A DNA stretch of 64,000 nt from Psychrobacter sp. PG1 (GTDB taxonomy: Bacteria; Pseudomonadota; Gammaproteobacteria; Pseudomonadales; Moraxellaceae): positions 1-64,000 of the forward strand of contig NZ_JABUZG010000038.1 in the NCBI RefSeq assembly GCF_014897815.1. Reading direction: 5' to 3'. Every line of letters starts with the position of its first letter. The stretch's first letter is position 1. Shown one piece after another: positions 45,617 to 53,393 of this stretch. The notes under the pieces were generated by a model. The model was not told the origin of the DNA and searched no databases. It worked only from the letters and a program-made list of their open reading frames with translations. The translations under genes were made by a program, and so were the position numbers.

Positions 45617-46984
45617 TTAAAGTGAGGCTTCTGCATAATCCCAAATGATATAATCAAGATAATAAACACCATCATCAATCCTATCACGATCGTTGCGGCG
45701 CTGAGACACACATGCGTCATCCAGTGCACTTAAAAAGTATTCGAGCGCATACAAAAAATCTATTATGCCTGCATTAGGCAATAACTCCTGTAGCTTCTGC
45801 CACACATAGCGTTGTACATTCTCAATCATATTATCCACTGCTATCTCATATAACGTTATACTCAATATTTGTTCGCAGCGTTCCTCTTCAATGTCAATCT
45901 CTAGTGGTAACGCACGTAAGGGATTATCCAGCTTTTGCTTCAACGGACGTCTGAGCATCATCTCATAATAATTATTAAAATGATCCAGTCCCCTACTTGG
46001 TGAATAGTTAAAACGTTTCTCGTACTTTTTTTTATGATCTTCTAAACCATCAAAGGTTGTGGCAAGCTTGAATACCTCGCTGTCCGCATTTAAGTATTTA
46101 TTCTGATGGCGTCCATGCCTTAAAGGCACTAGCGATTCAACCAACACCCCAAAAGCGCGCTCCATACTCAAAAAGAACTCTCTTTCTTGTGCTAAATTCA
46201 CCAAATAAGCGTTTAAACGACTGGCAATGGCTCTGATGTCTTTGTAATAACAGAAGATAGCGCCAACGCGAAACTGTAGTGTTCTCGCCTTGTCTACTTC
46301 CCCTATTTCTTCAAAATAATGCTCAAGATCTTTTAAGGTTTCTGATAGATTTTTAGTCCCTTTTAATTCAAGGCTTGGGTTAATAAACTCAAGGCAAGGC
46401 GTGATGTTACGATGATATACATGCTGCGCTCTATGAAATAACTCATCTAAACCCGTCTCTAATGAGCCCATTTCACGGCTTTTATACATATCTGCAATTT
46501 CATCGACACGGTAATCTAGGACTCGCATATTTTCAGAGATATCTACTTGAATGTCGCTAAGTTTTTCATAGAAAAAAGCATAAGTCTCTTTAAAGTTAAT
46601 ACCCTCAATGGGCAAAGTCGTCAACTCATTTGCCAGTCGAACGACGTCTTGTCGATGCGATTCAAAAGGTTGAGAATCTAATTGTTTTTTGCGAGAAATA
46701 TCCAGCCATACTAAGATGTTATAAATGTCTTTTGATAGCGTTACCATATTGGTTAAACCATCAATATTAACGAATACATTCGCCTGCAATAATGCCTCGA
46801 CACTTAAGATATCTTTTAAGGCATAGTCATCATCTTGATAAATAACTTGTTCGTAAAATTTCAGATACGCTGTCATAGGAAACTGTAACGCTGTCTCGTT
46901 GGCATTAATCACATCAACGAATCTAAAAAAATGGGATTTATGCTTTAATATACCTGCTAATATCGCTTCTCGATTAATGACCAT
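45617..46984 (-). CDS. MksF/JetA-like kleisin subunit (putative)
   Basis: A helical protein of 455 residues from the ATG at 46984 (MVINREAILAGILKHKS). An upstream in-frame ATG at 47155 would lie inside the SMC gene and is rejected. It overlaps the SMC stop by 11 bp, as the SMC gene does the TOPRIM gene, so the operon is tightly coupled. The N-terminal region looks like a winged-helix domain (AYLKFYEQVI, VEALLQANVFVNIDG), the middle is coiled coil, and the C terminus is acidic. This layout fits kleisins of MksF/JetA type. No catalytic motif is seen. The assignment depends on the operon context. Confidence 0.5.
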   Translation of the reverse strand: MVINREAILAGILKHKSHFFRFVDVINANETALQFPMTAYLKFYEQVIYQDDDYALKDILSVEALLQANVFVNIDGLTNMVTLSKDIYNILVWLDISRKKQLDSQPFESHRQDVVRLANELTTLPIEGINFKETYAFFYEKLSDIQVDISENMRVLDYRVDEIADMYKSREMGSLETGLDELFHRAQHVYHRNITPCLEFINPSLELKGTKNLSETLKDLEHYFEEIGEVDKARTLQFRVGAIFCYYKDIRAIASRLNAYLVNLAQEREFFLSMERAFGVLVESLVPLRHGRHQNKYLNADSEVFKLATTFDGLEDHKKKYEKRFNYSPSRGLDHFNNYYEMMLRRPLKQKLDNPLRALPLEIDIEEERCEQILSITLYEIAVDNMIENVQRYVWQKLQELLPNAGIIDFLYALEYFLSALDDACVSQRRNDRDRIDDGVYYLDYIIWDYAEASL

Positions 46985-48559
46985 GCACAACCCTCCCCTG
47001 ACGGTTGATTTGGCTCGGCATAATATGGAAGATACAATCACGAGATTTGGGCTTGCCATCGAGCAAGCTTTTATCAACTCGAATGTAATTAGGGATATAG
47101 CGTAGGGTGTCTGCATGCAAGCCCGGATTGGCGCATATAATAGTGAATCCAGCATTGCTTACCTGTTCAACAATGGTCTTGATATTATCTTTGTCAATGG
47201 TGCCCACTTCATCCACAATAATAGGCATGCGTAAGCTACTGCCTTTTTGGAAAGCTTCACTAAACAGCAATGTGGCAATTAAGGCGGTAATGGTACTGGT
47301 CGTACCGCCTGATTGTGACTTTTGTTCGATTTCACCCGTCGCCTGCGTATACTCGTAGTCAATACTATCAATCAAATTACGCATTTTTAAACGTTGACTG
47401 TTTGAATGGCTAGTCTTTTCAACATAGTTAATAAGTGATTCATAAAAGCGCTCATCTAAAAGACTGGTTTGATTGGCATTGTGTTTAGCATAGGTACGTT
47501 CCAAATTGGCAAAATCAGGTGCTAAGTTAAGCTTAAGAGAGACTTGATGTAAGTTAGATATCTTATGCTCATTCAATTTTTTATTGAGGGAGCTAATCGT
47601 CGTACGTAGTAATCCAGCCGAATCTGTAATTTCTTTTAATAAGTTATCAATCACACTATTATGGGTTTTTATTTTGTCATGATAATTGCTTTTTTGAAAT
47701 TCAAGCGTATCAAAGGAGTTTTTGTATTGCTGAATTACCTCTCCCAGACTATTGATACCTTCAATACGCTGGTGCGGATTAATGCCCTCTACCAAAACAA
47801 CTTCTGTAAAATCTGACACTTTGCTGACAAGCCTATTAATACGCTCACTTAGCCCGCCTATGCTATTGGCGATTGTAGATGCCTCATTTAAATTAATCTC
47901 AATATCATTATTTTCTAAATATGATGTTATCTCAGGGTCGTCTTCCGCTAGATAAGGCAATCCCTGCGATTTTCTCACACCTGCCAGCAGACTTGTAATG
48001 CTTTCAGCCTCTTTACCGAAGCTAATAATGTCATCGAACTGCTCTACGATTTGATTGTACTTACTGTCTGTTGATGCTTTAGATTGATCTTTAATGGCTC
48101 GCAGGTCTTGAGCCTCTGCCAGCGCCTTTTCTTTTTGGCTTATTTGCTGTGTTTTATCCTCTATCTGACTTTTGATCAAAGATAACCCTTCAAGTAGCGT
48201 AATCTTGGCATCAAGCTCTACTATCTGCTCCTTAAGGGCTTGTTTTTTCCCCTCAGCAATCTTTTTACCTATGTCTGTATCAAACTGAGACAGTGCGCTG
48301 TTTAACTCTCCAATCTCTTGGCTCAATGTAGACGCTTCTTTCTTATCTTGTGTAATAGTTTTTTCAAACTGGGAGCGCTGTTTATCAGCATCATAAGGGT
48401 GATAAAATGTATTAGGTAAAGTGAACGATAAAAAGGACAAATGATTAGCATCATCAACCGTAAACAGCGCCGTAAAATCACTAATTTGACGTAGCGCTTC
48501 CTCCGTCAATGGGCTATTAGCGGTAATATTTAAAAAATCCTCATTAATACTGCCTAATA
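46974..48559 (-). pseudogene. C-terminal part of the split SMC-like ATPase (JetC/MksB-like)
   Basis: About 527 codons reading out of the IS left end. It contains long coiled coil (about codons 60-190 and 290-390), a probable hinge-like region, then the C-terminal ATPase lobe: the SGG signature (QSGGTTSTITALIATLLFSEAF) and Walker B IIVDEVGTID, followed by IICANPG. These complement the Walker A in the N-terminal part at 50541-52040. The IS end supplies an in-frame ATG at 48608, so this half might still be translated alone, but without Walker A it cannot bind ATP normally. Confidence 0.75.
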
Positions 48560-48623
48560 GACCTCTTGCAAAAGTAGCAAAGAGATTTAATATAAGAAAC
48601 ACATCCACAACTGGCTAGGAACC

Positions 48624-49064
48624 ATGCCAAACATAGATAAACTACTTAAAAAAAATGATGCAGGCTTTAAACGCTATACAGGCATTCATAAAGCGACCTT
48701 CCATGAAATGCTGGATGCTATGCAGCAATGTGAAGCACAAAAGACTAAATCAGGTAGACCAAGCGTGCTTAGTCTTGAAGAACAAATACTACTAGCACTT
48801 ACTTATTGGCGTGAGTATCGAACGCTGTACCACATCAGTATGGACTTTGGCATTCATGAGTCGTCTGCCAGTCGTATCATTCGTAAAGTAGAAGATGTTC
48901 TTATTGATTCAGGCAAGTTTGAACTGCCTAAAAAGCTGCCTAGTAGAGTCGATGACGATATTAATTGGACAGTCGTCATCGTCGATGCCACTGAAACCCC
49001 AATTGAGCGTCCAAAAAAAACCAAAGAGAGTACTACAGCGGCAAGAAGAAACAACACACCTTAA
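48624..49064 (+). CDS. IS427-group transposase, first frame (OrfA)
   Basis: A 146-residue N-terminal part of the DDE transposase: an HTH region (GRPSVLSLEEQILLALTYW, FGIHESSASRIIRKVED) and the first catalytic Asp in VDATETPIE. The run of eight A at 49013-49020 is a slippery site where a -1 shift joins it to the second frame. Without the shift it ends at 49064. Confidence 0.85.
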   Translation: MPNIDKLLKKNDAGFKRYTGIHKATFHEMLDAMQQCEAQKTKSGRPSVLSLEEQILLALTYWREYRTLYHISMDFGIHESSASRIIRKVEDVLIDSGKFELPKKLPSRVDDDINWTVVIVDATETPIERPKKTKESTTAARRNNTP

Positions 49065-49072
49065 AAGCGCAA

Positions 49073-49456
49073 GTGATCGTCCACTGGAAAACAGGCTTAA
49101 TATTAGATATTCAAACGTCCAAAGGGTCAGTGCACGATTTTAAGCTGTATAAAGATACTTGTCCTGACTGGCTTCCTTGTGACACTAAACTATTAGCCGA
49201 TAGTGGCTATCAGGGCATTGCAAAGTTACATGAACAAAGCTTCACCCCCTTTAAAAAGCCACGTGGTGGTCAGCTGTTAGCGCTCTGCAAACAAGCCAAT
49301 CACTATCTGGCTAAGTTTCGTATTATGGTTGAGCACAAAATAGGCTTAATCAAGTTGTTCAAAATCGTGGCTCATAAGTATCGCAACCGTCGTCAGCGTT
49401 ATGATCTTAGAATGAAGCTATTCGCCAGTGTTGTTAATTTCGAGCTTGGTTTATGA
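49073..49456 (+). CDS. IS427-group transposase, second frame (OrfB)
   Basis: The C-terminal catalytic part, read after a -1 frameshift at the A8 run (49013-49020). In that frame the sequence continues from about 49014 through QREYYSGKKKQHTLKAQ into this frame. Second and third catalytic residues are visible in LADSGYQG (Asp) and VEHKIG (Glu). The separate start at 49073 is probably not used on its own. Full length, so the IS may be active. Confidence 0.8.
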   Translation: MIVHWKTGLILDIQTSKGSVHDFKLYKDTCPDWLPCDTKLLADSGYQGIAKLHEQSFTPFKKPRGGQLLALCKQANHYLAKFRIMVEHKIGLIKLFKIVAHKYRNRRQRYDLRMKLFASVVNFELGL

Positions 49457-49473
49457 CTTTTGCAAGAGGTCTA

Positions 49474-50319
49474 TTAAATATCAAAAAAATTGATAATAGT
49501 AAGCAATATTTTTCTTCATCAAATACAGAAGAGGAGAGTGTTAGTGTTTCTCCTATTTTTGGTAAGTATGCACGTTGGCAGATTGAAGAGTTCTTGAGTG
49601 AGATTGAAGCAGGTAAAGTCGTTTCTGAAGCCGCCCAACATCATTTTGTTTATGAAGATGCAGTTGAGCTATACAATCGAGCGCTGCTTATAGCAGCTGA
49701 TGAAAATGGTAAGCCTGATTACAAATTGACATCTAAGTACAAACAGCCAAAGTCAGGACATATATTAATAGCACCAACGCTGCCAACCATTGTTAAAGAG
49801 CAGCAACTCGTGCAGGAAAGCTTTATTAAATTAGAAAAGCTATATCTTGATCAGTCAACGAAAGAACATGTCCAACGCATGCTTTCAATATTCTACAAAA
49901 AAGCTAACTCATCTCATAGCGACCTTCGTTTTAAATTTAATGAAAAACAGATGTTTTACGACTATTTAGATATCGCTATAAAAATACTACCTGCCAGATA
50001 TTGGCGAATAAATATCAGTGCTTACCAAATGAAGCGCGCAATCAAACCTAAAAAAGAGGAGTTAAAGTATCAGAAAATAATGAATGAAGCAAAACAGCTA
50101 GAAACAATGAAAGAGTTTAAAGCTGACTATCGTCAGTTATCAAAAAACGTTACTGATAACGACTATTATAGTGGTTATTCATTATCGGTAATTAGCCCTA
50201 AAGAAGAAGATATAATCAACACCGCTAATAACGGAGCGACCCGTGCATCATCATCACTGATGAAGTATGTGATGCATTTACTGCTGATTGTGGATGTGAG
50301 TTTTGAGCTAGATAGATGA
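49474..50319 (+). pseudogene. C-terminal fragment of an unidentified gene beside the IS
   Basis: The IS right end supplies an ATG (49453) in frame with about 280 codons of foreign coding sequence on the plus strand. The protein is basic and helical, with segments WQIEEFLSEIEAGKVVSEAA, LIAPTLPTIVKEQQLVQ and RYWRINISAYQMKRAIKPKK. I do not recognise the family. It begins abruptly at the IS and ends with a natural stop, so it is the 3' part of a gene brought in with, or cut by, the IS. It runs opposite to the SMC gene. Confidence 0.55.
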
Positions 50320-50570
50320 GAGAATATATACTAACAATTGATAAGCAGTCCTTATTTTTCTATTTATTTGCGTAGCGGATTTTTTAAAGTAGAAAACCGA
50401 TCGTAGGCTATAACTCCCTTAGCCATAATAAATCTTTGTTGCTGCGTTTAGTTTAACAAATTTATCTCTACGGTTTCTTCATCATAGCTCAACTGTGTAA
50501 CTGCTTATAATCCAATAACAGGAGAATAAGCAATGACTACTCAATCTGACATTAAAAAACTGGATATATG
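50320..50570 (+). other. Foreign intergenic DNA with a truncated gene start
   Basis: After the fragment comes an AT-rich spacer, then GGAGAATAAGC and a start codon at 50533 giving MTTQSDIKKLDI and a stop at the join to the SMC gene near 50570. This looks like the natural start of a gene cut off after about 11 codons. The N terminus resembles some type I methylase subunits, but it is too short to assign. Confidence 0.45.
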
Positions 50571-52040
50571 AGCGCTATGGGAGGGTAACTGATTGGCAAG
50601 TAACAAGTCATGATTATCAAGTCCGTTTTGAGCGGATTTTATTTTTTCCTCTAAGTCCTGTTTCTGCTTATTCTTTTGCTGAATTAAAATAACTGTATTT
50701 TCTTTAGCTTGCATGGCTTTAAAAGTTTCGTCATACCTATGACGTTGGATAGTCATTTCAGCAATAATATCTTGTGGGCTTTTGTGAGAAAATTGACCTA
50801 ATATTTTCTCAGCTTTGATTTTCTGTTGCTGCAGCTGTGCTACTTCCTCTTTTAATGCTTTGTGCAGTGTACCCAATCTAGTAATCTCATTTGCAACTTG
50901 CTTTACTTCTTCTATGGCATGATTGCGTTCTCTCTCAATGTCTTCCTTTCTAGCACCAATAGCGATTTTATCTTGAGCATACTGCTGCTGCTTTAATTTA
51001 AATTCTCGTAAAAATGCCGTGTACTCTAAGACCGCATGTTTTGCATCCAGATGTAGAGCATCAAACTGCTTTTGAATAAATTCATAGTCGTCTTTATTCT
51101 CCGTTAAGCTTTTAATCTTTAAACTTTCTTCAAATAGCTGCGCGCGCTCTATCTTAAGGTCATGTACATTTTCGTTCAGCTTCTCTTTGTCTCGTCCCCG
51201 CTGCATCTCGATAATAGTCGCAATAGCATTGGGCAGTTTCTTTTTCTCATCCTTACCAGCATCAAACGCTAATTCATAAATTTTGACAAAAGAGCGAATA
51301 GACGCCTCTTTTTGGTCTTTAATCGGTACCACACAAAAATGACTGGTCTTAGATCCTCTATTACCGTACATCACATTTTGTAATTCTTGCTTGGTGGTGA
51401 GGTGTAATCCACCCAGTTTTTTCTGTACCTCTATCAGGCTTTTAATACCTAACTCATCAGCAAAGTAATTGGTCTGCTCATTCCATATGAACGGCTTTAT
51501 CTCTTCATAAGGCACAGGGAAGAACAAACGATGGTATTTATAATCTCCAACACGGTATAGCAGCATCGTAAATAAACCAGCGTGATTCTTTACTTCTACG
51601 GCGATAAAAGATTCACTGATTGGGAAATAATGTTTGTAAGACTCTTCCTTGCTGTAGGGGTCATTTGCTTTGTTCGTAAAGTTGAATTTGCTTTCACAGT
51701 TATTAAAATTGACTTCAGGATATAAAATAAGTTTGGTCGCGGCAAGACTAGAGGTTTTGCCGCGGTTATTTTTACCAAGCAGTACTAAAGGCTCATCGAT
51801 GGGTATCTCTGAGTAAGCATGACTCGCAGAGTTAACCAAAACAATCTTATTAAGAGAATAGTTGAGTCTAAAGTCATCATTCAAATAGTCATCAACACCC
51901 CTTTCTAAGTCATTTAAGTCATTGTCGATTAATGGACTATCTAACGATTTGTTATCATTATGATCCATAGTAGGGGCATTTATATTGTGAGCCGTAAGCT
52001 CATTAACAGACAGGTGATGAGTATTAAAATCAGTAGCCAT
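50541..52040 (-). pseudogene. N-terminal part of the split SMC-like ATPase (JetC/MksB-like)
   Basis: About 490 codons of an SMC/RecN-like ATPase. After a 65-residue acidic N-terminal extension comes IPIDEPLVLLGKNNRGKTSS, with the Walker A at residues 89-97 (GKNNRGKTS). Then follow YYFPISESF-like strands of the ATPase lobe and, from about residue 270, a long coiled coil (EKLNENVHDLKIERAQLFE to the end). The frame leaves the SMC sequence near 50570, where the last residues SSFLMSD derive from foreign DNA. The start at 52040 overlaps the TOPRIM gene stop by 11 bp. The other half lies at 46974-48559. Confidence 0.75.
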
Positions 52041-52842
52041 ACAAATATGCCTCTTGTTCTAAGATAGTATTGTGTTTTTTGATAATGCGTATGCAGGGGA
52101 GCAGTACTTGAGACATATTCTCATCAAGGTTGTATATCTTTTGCATATATTCAGGTGAACATTTATCAATAACTTGCTTAAGGCGAGATTCGACATCATT
52201 TGGAATGACAAAGTGAATCGCCATGCTTGATGGCAAGTTATTAATCAATGAGGTTGCCGTTTTAATGCCGCCCAAGTCAAGATCTAGACATAAATACAAG
52301 GTGTTATAAAGACTTAAAAATGGAAGGTGTAAGCCATTAGTAATCTCTGTCCCTGCACCAAAGATGACGTCAATGTCTTTACGCATATCTTCAGTAATTT
52401 GGCAGTGCTCGCTCAAAAACTTAAATGTTTTATCGCTATGAATAAACAGCTCTCTGTTTTCTAATATTAACGCAGACTTATTGGTTTGATATTTAGGAAT
52501 CCTACCGTCGTCTTTGAATATCAGAACGTCAGGATGGTTTTGGTATTTTTGGATAAGGAGTAGTGAGCCATTTACTTTAAATGCATGGCTATTATTTTGC
52601 ATTGCTCCTGAGACTCTATCTTCGCCTTGACTCTCAGCATAATGGTGTAAAAAAGCCAACTTTTCAGGGTTGATATAACTTAGGATGTAAGTATGTGCAC
52701 CCTTTTTAACCGATTGTAGGTCAGACTCGGCAAATCCATCAAAGGATGAAATAGACGCTATTAATTTCTGAAAAGCTCTAAGATTAATAGCTTCACCAGC
52801 GTCTATTTTTTCCAAATAGTTTTTTAAGGTTTTCGCAGCCAT
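52030..52842 (-). CDS. JetD/MksG-like TOPRIM nuclease subunit (putative)
   Basis: A 270-residue protein, first gene of the operon. The C-terminal half has the TOPRIM acidic pattern of topoisomerase VI-like subunits: E128 in LILENREL, a glycine turn IFGAGTEI at 160-167, and D187-x-D189 in CLDLDLGG. It ends with LEQE (261-264), a feature I associate with JetD/DUF2220 proteins. The N-terminal 100 residues (YLEKIDAGEAINLRAFQKLI) may be the DNA-binding arm. In Wadjet systems this subunit cleaves DNA extruded by the SMC motor. It is shorter than typical JetD and encoded first instead of last. The family assignment is from motifs by eye. Confidence 0.6.
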   Translation of the reverse strand: MAAKTLKNYLEKIDAGEAINLRAFQKLIASISSFDGFAESDLQSVKKGAHTYILSYINPEKLAFLHHYAESQGEDRVSGAMQNNSHAFKVNGSLLLIQKYQNHPDVLIFKDDGRIPKYQTNKSALILENRELFIHSDKTFKFLSEHCQITEDMRKDIDVIFGAGTEITNGLHLPFLSLYNTLYLCLDLDLGGIKTATSLINNLPSSMAIHFVIPNDVESRLKQVIDKCSPEYMQKIYNLDENMSQVLLPCIRIIKKHNTILEQEAYLYGY

Positions 52843-53065
52843 ATATTAAATCTTTTTTAATAGTCATATTAAAAACCGGCAACCGCAGATCATGCAAGTA
52901 GTACAACGAAGGGAGCATCATATCTAACAGTTTAGTATTTCGCTGACTATATCATATCAGCACAGTCTCAGACATTAATAGAATAAAAGCGAGAAATACA
53001 ATGACTTCACGAAGTAAATAAAAAGTTTATGAAGAATCAAGACAGACTAAACAAGGAGGTAAAAA

Positions 53066-53164
53066 GTGAAGCAGTATTTTGCTACACCCTTACTCATAGA
53101 CAGTGTACTAACTGAAAGGTCTTTTAAAGACTTAAAGACAAAGTTGAGACCGAATAACGGCTAG
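53066..53164 (+). CDS. Possible small protein (32 aa)
   Basis: A GTG-started frame beginning MKQYFATPLLID and ending TAG, preceded by a textbook AAGGAGG at 53053-53059 with 6-bp spacing. It has no recognisable family. A second short frame starting with ATG at about 53029 overlaps the ribosome binding site and could be a leader. The strong Shine-Dalgarno sequence is the only support. Confidence 0.25.
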   Translation: MKQYFATPLLIDSVLTERSFKDLKTKLRPNNG

Positions 53165-53340
53165 GAGAATGTTGATTAACATAAATGATAGTTATTATGA
53201 ATCAGGATATAGATAAATTAGATTTTTAATCATATTCGAAGTTCATGAACTTAGTCACTGAATGCCTGTTTAAATACAGTCTATATGATAATGCTATAGG
53301 CTTACTATTATAAGAAATGGCATTGATTTTGAAAAATGTA

Positions 53341-53381
53341 AAAACCTTTTACGCTATCCAATAATTAGCGTAAAAGGTTTT
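53341..53381. terminator. Terminator of the first TonB receptor gene
   Basis: A perfect 15-bp inverted repeat AAAACCTTTTACGCT / AGCGTAAAAGGTTTT with an 11-nt loop, just beyond the receptor stop. The left arm starts with AAAA, which reads as a T-run on the minus strand. Confidence 0.8.
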
Positions 53382-53393
53382 CTGATATTATTT

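Larger units (their letters stand above)
48560..49471 (+). mobile_element. IS5-family (IS427-group) insertion sequence
   Basis: A complete 912-bp element with perfect terminal inverted repeats beginning GACCTCTTGCAAAAGT. It is flanked on both sides by TA (48558-48559 and 49472-49473), fitting the 2-bp TA duplication of the IS427 group; because the flanks are partly palindromic other boundaries are possible. The transposase is encoded in two overlapping frames joined at an A8 run. It sits within the SMC gene. A near-identical end lies alone at 32885. Confidence 0.85.
52843..53393. promoter_or_regulatory. Upstream region of the SMC-type operon
   Basis: 551 bp between the TOPRIM gene start and the end of the TonB receptor gene; it must hold the operon promoter. 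It also contains a possible small plus-strand gene at 53066-53164 and a terminator at 53341-53381. Confidence 0.35.

Noticed and set aside
46985..47155. N-terminal extension of the kleisin-like protein from an upstream ATG
   Set aside because: It lies wholly inside the SMC gene; the ATG at 46984 gives the same 11-bp overlap seen at the other operon joint.
48895..49143. Third frame within the IS transposase region
   Set aside because: It is the +1 phase at the A8 run and carries no catalytic residues; the -1 phase gives the continuous DDE domain.
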